A stretch of DNA of 64,000 nucleotides from Lachnospiraceae bacterium (GCA_015057505.1 SVEG01000009.1:86891-150890), one strand, 5' to 3'. Positions 24,374-33,457 are shown, counted from the stretch's first letter. Numbers and translations are program-made. Notes: generated from the sequence alone by a model not told the origin.

Positions 24374-26137
24374 ATGGCTAAGAGAAACACTTATTTTCAG
24401 GACGAAGTAATTGAAAGAAAAATAGACATGAAGCAGTTCGGAAAGATTTTAAGATACATCTTTCCTTACAAGCAGTTTTTTATCTTAGTAGGCTTTCTTA
24501 TGGTAGTTGCCTCCGGTCTTGCCATGATTACTCCTCTTTTGTTAAAGGAAATCATCAACAATGTTGTTGAGTCAGAGGATTATGCAAGACTTGCAATGAT
24601 TATCTCCTGCATGGCCGTGGTCGCACTTCTTGAAATCGGCATCACCTACGCACACCAACGAATCATGGGTAATGTCGGCCACAAAATTATTGCTAACGTA
24701 AGAACTGATATTTTTTATAAGCTTCAGGAGCTTCCGTTTGACTACTTCGATTCAAAGCCCAACGGTAAAATTGTTGTCCGTGTTACTGACTACGTTAACG
24801 ACCTTGCGAACTTCTTTACCAACCATGTTCTCATGCTGATTTCATATTTGGTAAAGCTTATAATCGTAACATTTTTCATGCTTGGCTTAAGCGTTCACTT
24901 AACAGGTGTTGTATTTGCGATTGTTATTCCGATGATGATTTGTATTTTCAGCATCAGATATGCAATCAGAAAACTTTTCTCGGCTCACAGGGCAAAGGTT
25001 TCCAACAGAACTGCTTTCGTTGTCGAGACCATTATGGGTGAGAAAATCGTTAAGAGCTACAACCGTACACATATCAGCGAACAGATTTATGACGAGGTTC
25101 ATAATGCAAGTGTTGTACACTGGTACAAAATTGTTAAGTTAAGTTCCCTTAACCACCCGCTCGTTGAGCTTTTCTGGAACTTAGGAACTGCGTGTCTTTA
25201 CGGTATGGCACTTTACCTCATACTTAACGGCAGCGACACTGTTGATGCAGGTATCGTAGTTGCTTTTACGAGCTATATGTCACAGTTTAGTGGTCCGCTT
25301 ACACAGATTGCAAACATTATCCAGCAACTCGCGCAGGTAAGCTCGAACCTCGAGCAGGTATTTGACACAATCAATTATCCTGTTTCGATCGACGATAACG
25401 AGAACAGCGTTGAACTTAAAGACATTAAAGGTCAGGTTGATTTTAACGATGTAACCTTCGCATATGACGAGGGCGTTAACATCCTCGAGCACTTTGACCT
25501 TCACGTAAAGCCTGGCGAGACCATCGCCCTTGTAGGCCCGACAGGTGCCGGAAAAACAACTGTTATCAATATGCTCACAAGATTTTATGATGTTGTGGAA
25601 GGCAGTGTTACGATTGACGGTGTTGATGTAAGGGATGCTTCACTTTCTTCTCTTCGTAAAGAGGTCGGCGTACTTATGCAGGAGCCTTTCATCTTCAAGG
25701 GAACCGTTATGGACAACATCCGTTACGGAAGACCTGACGCGACCGACGAGGAATGTATCGAAGCCGCCAAAACAATTTTTGCTCACGACTTCATCATGCG
25801 TCTTCCCGACGGTTACGACCATGTTCTCGAAGAGCGCGGCCTTGGCCTCTCAGCCGGTGAAAAGCAGTTGCTTTCATTTGCAAGAATTATTCTTAAGAAT
25901 CCTTCGGTTGTCATCCTCGACGAAGCCACAAGCTCCATCGACACCGAGACCGAGAACCTCATAAAGCAAGCACTCGATAAGATTCTCAAGGATAAAACGG
26001 CATTTATGGTTGCGCATCGTCTCTCTACGATACGAAGCGCGGACAGAATTCTTTATATCTCTAACAAGGGAATTGCCGAAGAAGGAACTCATGAAGAACT
26101 CATGGCGATGAAGGGACTTTATTATTCGCTGAATTAA
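24374..26137 (+). CDS. Heterodimeric ABC exporter subunit with catalytic Walker B (BmrD/YheH-like)
   Basis: 587 residues: a six-helix membrane domain followed by a nucleotide-binding domain with Walker A GPTGAGKT, a deviant signature GLSAGEKQLLSFA (SAGE in place of SGGQ) and canonical Walker B VVILDEATSSID with the catalytic Glu. The deviant signature pairs with the Walker A/B of the upstream subunit to form the degenerate site; the other site is canonical. The complementary defects show that the two proteins function as one heterodimer. The start at 24374 follows AGGAGGTG, at the end of the upstream gene. Confidence 0.92.
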   Translation: MAKRNTYFQDEVIERKIDMKQFGKILRYIFPYKQFFILVGFLMVVASGLAMITPLLLKEIINNVVESEDYARLAMIISCMAVVALLEIGITYAHQRIMGNVGHKIIANVRTDIFYKLQELPFDYFDSKPNGKIVVRVTDYVNDLANFFTNHVLMLISYLVKLIIVTFFMLGLSVHLTGVVFAIVIPMMICIFSIRYAIRKLFSAHRAKVSNRTAFVVETIMGEKIVKSYNRTHISEQIYDEVHNASVVHWYKIVKLSSLNHPLVELFWNLGTACLYGMALYLILNGSDTVDAGIVVAFTSYMSQFSGPLTQIANIIQQLAQVSSNLEQVFDTINYPVSIDDNENSVELKDIKGQVDFNDVTFAYDEGVNILEHFDLHVKPGETIALVGPTGAGKTTVINMLTRFYDVVEGSVTIDGVDVRDASLSSLRKEVGVLMQEPFIFKGTVMDNIRYGRPDATDEECIEAAKTIFAHDFIMRLPDGYDHVLEERGLGLSAGEKQLLSFARIILKNPSVVILDEATSSIDTETENLIKQALDKILKDKTAFMVAHRLSTIRSADRILYISNKGIAEEGTHEELMAMKGLYYSLN

Positions 26138-26165
26138 AAAATATTAGATATTCAAATTAAAATAT

Positions 26166-26188
26166 GTGGGGCGCCGAGGCGCCCCCAT
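26166..26188. terminator. Probable terminator between the ABC exporter and the HepT/MntA pair
   Basis: A compact G/C-rich inverted repeat (GGGGCGCC and GGCGCCCC) lies between convergent stops. It has only a short T run on the plus strand. Confidence 0.55.
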
Positions 26189-26198
26189 TTCAATACTC

Positions 26199-26528
26199 TT
26201 ATTCCACCAGCATCCTAAGCACTTCCGGAATATCATTCTTCAATGTTTCATACACAATATTCAAATCCACATTACCGTAATCATGCACAATACGGTTTCT
26301 CAAACCACCTAGTGCACTCCAAGGTATATCGCAATGCAAGGTTTTATATTCCTCTGATAATTTCTTGGCATTTTCAGAAACCTGAATCATACGAAATAAC
26401 ATTGAATCCAATAGAACTTCATTTGCATTCAACTCTTCTATCTCGACTCCCCGCATATGTATTACCATAAACTCCAAGTCTTTTCTGACTTTTTGAATAT
26501 AGTAACTGTCATTTTTAACATTATCCAT
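26199..26528 (-). CDS. hepT: HEPN-domain toxin HepT
   Basis: 109 residues, all-helical. The R-x4-H-x-Y motif of HepT is present as RNRIVHDY near residue 83. In the well-studied homologues this motif forms the RNase site, and its Tyr is adenylated by the MntA antitoxin. The start at 26528 overlaps the MntA stop by 8 bp, so the two are translationally coupled with the antitoxin first. All motif residues are intact, so the toxin is probably functional. Confidence 0.88.
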   Translation of the reverse strand: MDNVKNDSYYIQKVRKDLEFMVIHMRGVEIEELNANEVLLDSMLFRMIQVSENAKKLSEEYKTLHCDIPWSALGGLRNRIVHDYGNVDLNIVYETLKNDIPEVLRMLVE

Positions 26529-26994
26529 ATATCTTTATACCATCCTTAAATATTTCTTCTGTCAACTCAATATTGTCCTTTAACTGACTCATATTAAGCA
26601 CATCTACCCTCTTATAAAGTGCAACTCTTATGTCTTCTATCAGTCCATAAAATTTTAATCCTTTTACATCAGCTGAAATAAGTAAATCCACATCACTTGT
26701 TGGTGTTGCTCTACCCTTAGCATACGAGCCAAAAAGATAGCAGAATTTCACATCATATCGTTCGAACACTTTTGCACATTTTCGGGTTATGTCCTCAATT
26801 GTTAAAAGTCCGTGCTCTTCGTCCACAAAGTTAATTTTTGTCAACTGCTCCATAATATAGTTGTATTTTATTGTACCTTGCTTTCCCTCGTCGTTTTCAT
26901 ACGACTTATAGGAACGCAAAGAGATCCCGACCAAATCTGCAACTTGCTGTTGTGTCATTTTTTTCTCAATTCTCAAATCTTTCAACTCGCCCAT
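26521..26994 (-). CDS. mntA: MntA-type nucleotidyltransferase antitoxin fused to an XRE helix-turn-helix
   Basis: 157 residues from the preferred start. Residues about 1-60 form an XRE-type helix-turn-helix (KKMTQQQVADLVGISLRSYK). The C-terminal half is a minimal nucleotidyltransferase with the exact GS-x10-D-x-D motif (GSYAKGRATPTSDVD). MntA proteins add AMP to the HepT Tyr and so neutralise it. The added DNA-binding domain suggests autoregulation, and two palindromic sites flank the -35 of its promoter. The ATG at 26994 follows GGAGG; the longer reading frame from 27063 would cross the operator. Confidence 0.88.
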   Translation of the reverse strand: MGELKDLRIEKKMTQQQVADLVGISLRSYKSYENDEGKQGTIKYNYIMEQLTKINFVDEEHGLLTIEDITRKCAKVFERYDVKFCYLFGSYAKGRATPTSDVDLLISADVKGLKFYGLIEDIRVALYKRVDVLNMSQLKDNIELTEEIFKDGIKIYG

Positions 26995-27002
26995 ATTTGC
27001 AC

Positions 27003-27067
27003 CTCCAAATATATAATAATGCAAAATTTGCACCTTTGTCAATATAAGGTGCAAATTTTGCACTTTA
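27003..27067 (-). promoter_or_regulatory. mntA-hepT promoter with paired operators
   Basis: The arms 27020-27036 and 27046-27062 are perfect 17-bp inverted complements separated by 9 bp. Each arm contains the 13-bp palindrome TGCAAA-A-TTTGCA (or its complement). On the minus strand TTGACA lies between the arms and is followed 17 bases later by a TTATTA/TATATA-type -10. The HTH domain of MntA is the obvious candidate ligand. A partial third half-site, TTTGCACC, lies near the ribosome site. Confidence 0.8.
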
Positions 27068-27118
27068 TTCTTTTATATATTATTTGCCGCAAATTGATTT
27101 TTATTACCCTTAACGTAA

Positions 27119-29134
27119 TTAAACTATATACGACCCATCCGGATACGAGTACTCGCCCCTGTAATTCGACCCGTTGTAATGCGGATACTTCGCAGGCGCG
27201 TACGCCTCCTCCATAACTGCATCATCCTGCGTGTAAATGTACATGCTGTGATAATCCCACACAACAATCTCATCTCTTGCGTCCCTCGTAAGATTAATGA
27301 CCTCCGCACACATCGTTGGATGTCCATCGTCCGGGAACTCCACACATCGCATGCCGTCACCGTCAAGCATGCCTCCGCGCTTAGCATCAGCATTAAGAAG
27401 AATCAAATCTCTTCCGTCACCGTCCCAGTTAACAGGCGTAAGCATATTGCCGCTAAGCTCATTTTCAAATTCCCAAATCGGCTCACCCTTGGAATCATAA
27501 AGGTACACGATTCCCTGATGTCCCCAGTAATTAACCACGCAAAGCTCAAAGCCCTCTCTGTCGGGACAATAATTACCCGTGCTTACCCTCTGCGCATGAC
27601 CGATATCGTCACACTTAAGGATATTGCCCTTGTAATCACCTATGAAAAAGCCCTCAGAGCCTGCCACGCACGCAAAATGACCCTCGTCACTGCCTGCCAT
27701 AAACTTACCTGAAATAATCTCGTCCACATGGTCCTTTGCTATAGGATAAGTCCACAAAAGCTTGCCCGTGTGGTCAAGCAGATTGTAGCCGCACAAAACC
27801 TCATCATAGCCGTCACCGTTAATATCACAGGCATACGGAAAATGCCCCGTGTTTTTATCGCTCCTATATGACCACATAAGCTCCAAATCGCTGTTAAGCG
27901 CATATATTCTGCAATAGCGGTCTTTTACAAGAATGTCCGTAGGCCTTTCTCTGCCCGAAAAATTGCAGATTCTTATGCCGTCGGCGTTAATCCTGTCAAA
28001 AGGATAAATACCATTTGGCACGCCGATTATACTTGTATCACTCTTGTCGGAAAGCGGCATTTTCGCCTTTTTCTTAACCTCGCCCGTCCTTCCGTCAAGA
28101 ATCATTATTTCAAAATTCTTCGCGGTTATGACCTCGTCGATGCCGTCACCGTCGATATCATACACTTGCAAAGGATAGTCCGCGGAAATCTTACCCTGAT
28201 CATAATCCGTTGACGGCTCACCCTTCTGCCAAAGTATGTTGCCGTCAAGGTCGATTGCCGTAAGACAGCTTATATGACTGCAGTCGTCCCTTTTTACACG
28301 TCTCTGCCCCTGCGCAAGAACAATATACCACTCATCTCCTCCGCAGAGATGTCCAAAACGAACCTGACGACCTGTTCCGAAGTTTTTCAAATCAATCTTT
28401 TTATAAAGCTTCATCTTAGGGTGGGAATTCATTCGCCTTACTGTCTCGGCATCATAATCAGCGATTGCCTGCTCAATCTTAACCTTGCCCTCCTCGGATA
28501 CCAACACTTCCACGTCTGTAAATTGTGCCGGAGTTGTCGCGGTTATCGCTATTTTCCCGCCACGAGAAAGCCCTTCGTCTTTGCACACGAACATTTCCTT
28601 ACCGTTAATATGACAGCTTACGCTGTCGCCCTGACACTCTGCCTTTAACTCATAAAACTCATCACAATTATAATCAAAATCACAGCTTGCAAGCTCCGTA
28701 TCCACCTGCTTATGCCTGTACACAAGTTTGAGCCTTCCACCCTCCAAAACAAGCACATAAAGGTTAAGAGTATTTTGACAGCAAAAGCCTATTCCGGCAC
28801 TTCCGCTCGTGTTAAGCAATCTCACCTTCGCACTCACGGTATAATCACGCCAATGCACACTGCCTGTTATCAACATCGGATGAGTTTTATGAGGTCTGTT
28901 ATCCACAATCCTCATCTGCTCCATGAAATGCCTGCCCTCGTCCTCCGTAATTATCCACGAAGCCCCTGAGCCGTTATATGTATGATTGCAAACCATGTCC
29001 GTCCAACCGCCATGATATCCCTCGTTAACTATGTAGTTGTATTCGCCCATAGCCGAATGGTTCTTATCGTACGGGAATTCGCCAATTTTAAAATGACGGA
29101 AGTCGTCATGAAATAATTGTATGCTTCTGTTCAC
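27119..29134 (-). CDS. Concanavalin-like plus beta-propeller protein, rhamnogalacturonan lyase-11-like C-terminal region
   Basis: 671 residues and no signal peptide. Residues about 1-215 look like a lectin/glucanase jelly-roll domain (SAKVRLLNTSGSAGIGFCCQ; GGRLKLVYRHKQ). The rest is a propeller of calcium-binding FG-GAP-like blades: YDIDGDGIDEVITA, CDINGDGYDEVLCG, VNWDGDGRDLILLN. Such blades occur in the catalytic propeller of PL11 rhamnogalacturonan lyases, but the usual PL11 N-terminal domain is not recognisable here. I therefore do not assign lyase activity. The surrounding pectin genes make a role in intracellular RG or pectin fragment processing plausible. The N-terminal domain also resembles DUF1961/YesU folds, as encoded at 47359. 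Confidence 0.7.
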   Translation of the reverse strand: MNRSIQLFHDDFRHFKIGEFPYDKNHSAMGEYNYIVNEGYHGGWTDMVCNHTYNGSGASWIITEDEGRHFMEQMRIVDNRPHKTHPMLITGSVHWRDYTVSAKVRLLNTSGSAGIGFCCQNTLNLYVLVLEGGRLKLVYRHKQVDTELASCDFDYNCDEFYELKAECQGDSVSCHINGKEMFVCKDEGLSRGGKIAITATTPAQFTDVEVLVSEEGKVKIEQAIADYDAETVRRMNSHPKMKLYKKIDLKNFGTGRQVRFGHLCGGDEWYIVLAQGQRRVKRDDCSHISCLTAIDLDGNILWQKGEPSTDYDQGKISADYPLQVYDIDGDGIDEVITAKNFEIMILDGRTGEVKKKAKMPLSDKSDTSIIGVPNGIYPFDRINADGIRICNFSGRERPTDILVKDRYCRIYALNSDLELMWSYRSDKNTGHFPYACDINGDGYDEVLCGYNLLDHTGKLLWTYPIAKDHVDEIISGKFMAGSDEGHFACVAGSEGFFIGDYKGNILKCDDIGHAQRVSTGNYCPDREGFELCVVNYWGHQGIVYLYDSKGEPIWEFENELSGNMLTPVNWDGDGRDLILLNADAKRGGMLDGDGMRCVEFPDDGHPTMCAEVINLTRDARDEIVVWDYHSMYIYTQDDAVMEEAYAPAKYPHYNGSNYRGEYSYPDGSYIV

Positions 29135-29348
29135 CTTTATACCCTCGCCTAAAATAAAGATTATGTTTATATTATACTTAGCCTGTCACAGTCCTTCAAG
29201 TTATTTTCCTTAAAATTAATTTTCATACGAACATGAATCATGATAAAATATAAACAGCGGATTTGCGAAAATTTTTCAAAAACCATCAAACCCATCTTCT
29301 GTTTTCGCGACTTATAAGTGAAAGCTTTCAAAAGAGAGGATATCCAAG

Positions 29349-30977
29349 ATGCCCAAAGTACAATTACAGGAACAAATCGAATTTTTACTGTCAAAAGCTA
29401 TTGCAAAGTGCGACACCCTTGAAGATGCGCAGGATTTGACGCAGGAGACACTTCTCTCTGCATTTCTCTACCTTGAAAAAGGCGGAACTATCGAAAACCC
29501 TCGCGCCTGGCTTACCACAGTCATGAACCGCAAATATTACGATTTGCTGAGGAAAAAATATCAGCTCCCGACCGTTACCATCGGAGAGGATTTTGACATT
29601 CCGGACGAATCGGATTTTGCGCACAACATGATAATACAGGAGGAGGCCGAGCAGGTGCGCCGTGAGATTGCTTATCTTGCAGAGTCTTATCGCACAGTTA
29701 TCGCGCAGCACTATTTTCATAACAAGAGTGTGAAAGAGATTGCCACAGAACTTGGTTTACCCGAAGGCACAGTAAAAAGTCGTTTGGATTTTGGCAGAAA
29801 ACAAATAAAGAAAGGGTTTGATACAATGGAAAAATACACAGAAAACAGCTATATGCCGCAACAGCTTATGGTACGCAACAGCGGCAGATTTGGTATGAAT
29901 GAAGAACCGATGTCACTGACGGAAGATGATGCACTTGCACAAAACCTTTTAATCCTTGCTTACGAAAAGCCTTTAACCATAAGCGAACTTTCTAAGGCAA
30001 TCGGTGTTGCCACGGCTTATGTTGAGCCCGTCATTAAGAAGCTGGTTGATGGTGAACTGATGAAGCAGACCGGAGACGGTAAGGTCTATACCGATTTTAT
30101 AATTTATGCTCCCGATGACCATGTAAAATATATTCACGAGCAAGAAGCATTCGTTGAAAAGCATATAGACGCATACCTCGCACCGTTAAAAATTGCTATT
30201 GAAGAACTAAAAGCAACCTCTTTTTATAGTCAAAGATTAGAAAGATTTATGATGATTCAGATAGCCTCAAGCGGTTTATACGAAAGTATGGAATCCGTCA
30301 GGGAAACGCCTCAAATATTCCCTGACCGTCCAAACGGAGGCAAGTGGATTGCTTTTGCCACGATATACCCGAATAATTGGAAAATCCCAAAGAATCTGCA
30401 GGGAAAAGAATTTTATGGTCTTTCGGGCAGAAGATGTACTGTTATCGATAATTATCTTGATACGAAAAACCTTAAGCTTTACAACTTTGAATCTTCTCTC
30501 GACCCATATGGTGGCGTCAAACATTCAGGTTTTGATTTCAACTCATTTATGGATGTGGAATACAATATGCTCAAGCTGTTTTATCTGATAAAGCACAACA
30601 TTGCACCTGAAACAGTGGATCTTGATGCAAGAATGATAAAAGGTCTTCCTCTTCTTGAACAGAGAGGCTTTATATCAACCAAAGACGGTTCTCCCAAGCT
30701 TTTAATTCCCGTCCTCTCACATGCAGAAGAAAAAGAATTCTTCGATATCTGCAAAAAAGCTCAAAAAGCCTTCGGAGACAATATCAGAGAGCCTTTGGCA
30801 GAATACTGTAAAACACACAAAAAAGAGATTCCATCTCACCTTACAAGTGTACCTGACCAAAAGCGCACTTTGCCCTATGAACCTGACACAATGATGTTTG
30901 TTTACGAGGCGATTAACCGCGGATTGCATCCACGCGACCTCGGGCCCTGTCCTGAAACTATTGCGGTATTTGAATAA
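29349..30977 (+). CDS. ECF sigma factor with a large C-terminal regulatory extension
   Basis: 542 residues. Residues about 1-165 are a complete ECF sigma factor: region 2 (CDTLEDAQDLTQETLLSAFL), NPRAWLTTVMNRKYYDLLR, and region 4 (IATELGLPEGTVKSRLDFGR). Residues about 195-250 look like a winged helix (PLTISELSKAIGVATAYVEP), and the remaining 290 residues form a soluble region I do not recognise. No anti-sigma gene is adjacent, so the C-terminal part probably provides in-cis control or ligand sensing. AGAGAGGA precedes the ATG. It is followed by an exceptionally long terminator hairpin. Confidence 0.85.
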   Translation: MPKVQLQEQIEFLLSKAIAKCDTLEDAQDLTQETLLSAFLYLEKGGTIENPRAWLTTVMNRKYYDLLRKKYQLPTVTIGEDFDIPDESDFAHNMIIQEEAEQVRREIAYLAESYRTVIAQHYFHNKSVKEIATELGLPEGTVKSRLDFGRKQIKKGFDTMEKYTENSYMPQQLMVRNSGRFGMNEEPMSLTEDDALAQNLLILAYEKPLTISELSKAIGVATAYVEPVIKKLVDGELMKQTGDGKVYTDFIIYAPDDHVKYIHEQEAFVEKHIDAYLAPLKIAIEELKATSFYSQRLERFMMIQIASSGLYESMESVRETPQIFPDRPNGGKWIAFATIYPNNWKIPKNLQGKEFYGLSGRRCTVIDNYLDTKNLKLYNFESSLDPYGGVKHSGFDFNSFMDVEYNMLKLFYLIKHNIAPETVDLDARMIKGLPLLEQRGFISTKDGSPKLLIPVLSHAEEKEFFDICKKAQKAFGDNIREPLAEYCKTHKKEIPSHLTSVPDQKRTLPYEPDTMMFVYEAINRGLHPRDLGPCPETIAVFE

Positions 30978-30980
30978 GGA

Positions 30981-31054
30981 AAAAAGGCTGTCATAAAAAC
31001 AATTTGGAAGGTGGTTATAATCATCTTCCAAATTGTTTTTATGACAGCCTTTTT
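30981..31054. terminator. Long perfect terminator hairpin
   Basis: The 30-bp arms 30981-31010 and 31025-31054 are perfectly complementary around a 14-nt loop. They carry A5 and T5 at their ends, between two convergent genes. It is more than twice as long as the other terminators here. Confidence 0.9.
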
Positions 31055-31090
31055 AACTACCAACAAATAATATCAAATCCACTTTACAAA

Positions 31091-31579
31091 TTACAACAGA
31101 CACTTATAAATTACCTCTTTGTGAGTTTCATCACCTATTTCTATTCCTGTTGAAATGAAACCCGCTTTTTCATACATATGTATTGCCTTTTCATTTTCCG
31201 GTACTGTTGACAAATAAATCTCATCACAGCCATACTTTTTCTGCATTTCATCAAGAACTAATTTTAATGCTTTTGTCCCATAACCTTGTCCCTGAAATCT
31301 TACATCTATCATAAATCTGCGTAACATATATACAGTATTGCCATTATCATCTTCTGACGGTCCATATGAAGCAAAGCCTATTCCTTTTTTCTTATCGTTT
31401 TCACAAAGAACAATTGCTTTCATTGCTAATGATTCTCTATAAAGCACTTCCAACATAGAATATGCATTTGAGTTTAAATATTTTTCTACCAATGTTGGCA
31501 TCCTATCTTCATTGGTTGTCAAAAAAGCAATATACTCCCAATTCTCTTTTGTAATATCTTCTAATATGACTATATCCAT
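31091..31579 (-). CDS. GNAT-family N-acetyltransferase
   Basis: 162 residues with the GNAT core. The acetyl-CoA loop motif is RFQGQGYGTKALKLVLDEMQ (residues about 95-115), followed by the conserved EIYLSTVPENEKAIHMYEKAGF strand-helix. Family members transfer acetyl groups to amines on small molecules or proteins; the substrate is unknown. The start at 31579 follows AGGAGG. It lies 13 bp after an XRE-family regulator gene on the same strand, so the two are probably an operon. Confidence 0.88.
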   Translation of the reverse strand: MDIVILEDITKENWEYIAFLTTNEDRMPTLVEKYLNSNAYSMLEVLYRESLAMKAIVLCENDKKKGIGFASYGPSEDDNGNTVYMLRRFMIDVRFQGQGYGTKALKLVLDEMQKKYGCDEIYLSTVPENEKAIHMYEKAGFISTGIEIGDETHKEVIYKCLL

Positions 31580-31592
31580 GATTAACCTCCTG

Positions 31593-31991
31593 TTAATACT
31601 TAATCACATAATAAATTACATACGCCCAGTTAAGAAGTCCATGAAATATCGCCCAACCGATGGATTGCCACTTTGTATACGAAAGAATCACCGCTAAGGC
31701 AACTCCCACGGTAGCACCTATATCAATGCCCTTTTCGGTTGTTTTTTCAATAGTCTTTTCTCTAATAATTACGGACTTCTTTTCCTTAGCCCGTTTTCCA
31801 TAAATCAATTCTTCCACAGTTATCTCAAAGCAGTCTGCGAGAGCGGATAAGGTCTGAACATCCGGCTGTGTTTTTCCGTTTTCCCAATTGGATACTGCCT
31901 GTCTTGTTACATGAAGTCTTTCCGCCAGCTGTTCCTGAGTAATATCCTTATCACTTCTAAACCGCTTAATATTTTTTCCTATATCATTCAT
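31593..31991 (-). CDS. XRE-family regulator with C-terminal membrane segment
   Basis: 132 residues. Residues about 5-60 form a Cro/CI-type helix-turn-helix (DITQEQLAERLHVTRQAVSN, then WENGKTQPDVQTLSALADCF). A charged linker (EKKSVIIREKTIEKTTEKG) leads to hydrophobic segments (ATVGVALAVILSY and WAIFHGLLNWAYVIYYVI) likely to be membrane-inserted. Membrane-tethered XRE regulators of this design are common in Firmicutes, but their signals are rarely known. The gene precedes a GNAT gene. Confidence 0.85.
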   Translation of the reverse strand: MNDIGKNIKRFRSDKDITQEQLAERLHVTRQAVSNWENGKTQPDVQTLSALADCFEITVEELIYGKRAKEKKSVIIREKTIEKTTEKGIDIGATVGVALAVILSYTKWQSIGWAIFHGLLNWAYVIYYVIKY

Positions 31992-32113
31992 ATATGTTTC
32001 CTCCTTGATAATTTGGTGTACGCTTCAATTACAACCAATATTATCATATGCATAAAAACAGCAAAAACAAAGCAACAGCTCATTGCAATTCGCAATTATT
32101 TGCCAAAATCACA

Positions 32114-33457
32114 CTAATTAATCACAACCTTCTCACAGTCCGTAAACACATTCTCCTCTTCCGCCACAAACTGACAATCCGTAATATACACATCATGTAT
32201 CGTATGTGGCTTACCCTTAATTCCGGCAATCTTTACTGCGGTCTTCGCGCCCGTACACTGGCAATTCTCCAGATATATATTCCTGAACTCGGGAATATCC
32301 TCGGCATTCTCACTCTCTATAACCGGCTCGTCATAATTCATGTTAACGTGGACGTAATTCATCGTTATAATAACGGCTTCCTGCAATATGTTCACCATGT
32401 TAATATTTTTGATGTAAATATCCTCAACCACGCCACCGCGACCGATACTGCTCTTTAGACGGATTCCTATGTCAGAATCGATAAATGTACAATTCTCAAC
32501 AAGAATATTGCGTACGTCTCTCGACATCTCACTGCCGATAACAAAACCTCCGTGGCTCTGTCCCACATAGCAATCGTGAATATATATGTTCTCACAAGGG
32601 CCTTCGATTTTTCTTGCCTCTTTATCCTTGCCGGACTTAATGCAGATTCCGTCGTCGCCCGTGCTGAAATCTGAATAGCACACCTCAACATTTTTACAGG
32701 AATCGATATCGATACCGTCGCCGTTTTGCGCATAATAAGGATTGTTAACCCTTATATGTCTGACTGTCAAATGCTCGCAAAAATACGGGTGCAAGCACCA
32801 CGCAGGCGAATTTTTAAAAAGCACGCCCTCAATGAGCACTCTCTTACAATTTTTAAGGCTTACCATAACCGGCCTGTAAAAATCATAATACGGTGCCGCC
32901 TCTTCTAGCGCACCCTCATGATCCGGGAATACCTCTCCGTAATTCCTTCCGTCGTATATTGACTTGGTCGGAACCCAGATTCCGTCCTCATTGCCTTCTA
33001 AAACATACGGTGACTTTTCAAGAAGCTTCGCCCACTGACGCCTCGTCATCTTAAATTCCTTAACCGGCCTCCACAGATGTCCGCTACCGTCAATCACACC
33101 GTTACCCGTAATCGCGATATCTTCTGCACCATCCGCCCAAATCGGCGATGTGGCACGAATTCTTGCTATTCCCTCAAAATCCGTCACGATAAGAGGATAC
33201 TCCTCCGCATTTTTATCAAACAAAATAACCGCATTATCCTCAAGATGTAGCTCCACTCCCGACTTAATCTCAATCGGTCCCGTAAGCCAGATTCCGCCGG
33301 GTACAACCACCCTGCCGCCATGCTCCGTCGCCGCAAGAACAGCCGCCTTAAAAGCTTTTGTGTTGCTGATTACGCCGCCCGGTACTGCGCCGTAGTCTAT
33401 GATTTTGTATTCTGCATCATTGATTTGCGGTAAATCCACGTTGAATTTTTTGAACAT
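32114..33457 (-). CDS. GH28 polygalacturonase-like hydrolase
   Basis: 447 residues forming a right-handed beta-helix. Pectinase motifs are present: NGDGIDIDSCKNV (catalytic Asp pair region), STGDDGICIKSGKD, and SQSHGGFVIGSEMS holding the catalytic His. The N-terminal DYGAVPGGVISNTKAFKAAV is the typical GH28 start. GH28 enzymes hydrolyse alpha-1,4-galacturonide or rhamnogalacturonide links. With no signal peptide, it should act on imported oligosaccharides. I chose the ATG at 33457 because AGGAG lies 7 bases upstream; an upstream GTG at 33496 is unsupported. A small membrane-protein gene lies directly upstream. Confidence 0.9.
   Translation of the reverse strand: MFKKFNVDLPQINDAEYKIIDYGAVPGGVISNTKAFKAAVLAATEHGGRVVVPGGIWLTGPIEIKSGVELHLEDNAVILFDKNAEEYPLIVTDFEGIARIRATSPIWADGAEDIAITGNGVIDGSGHLWRPVKEFKMTRRQWAKLLEKSPYVLEGNEDGIWVPTKSIYDGRNYGEVFPDHEGALEEAAPYYDFYRPVMVSLKNCKRVLIEGVLFKNSPAWCLHPYFCEHLTVRHIRVNNPYYAQNGDGIDIDSCKNVEVCYSDFSTGDDGICIKSGKDKEARKIEGPCENIYIHDCYVGQSHGGFVIGSEMSRDVRNILVENCTFIDSDIGIRLKSSIGRGGVVEDIYIKNINMVNILQEAVIITMNYVHVNMNYDEPVIESENAEDIPEFRNIYLENCQCTGAKTAVKIAGIKGKPHTIHDVYITDCQFVAEEENVFTDCEKVVIN

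Noticed and set aside
29319..29330. TGAAAGCTTTCA palindrome upstream of the extended ECF sigma gene as a catabolite-repression (cre) site
   Set aside because: It lacks the central CG of the cre consensus, and a 12-bp palindrome in AT-rich DNA can arise by chance; no matching site was seen at the pectin operons.
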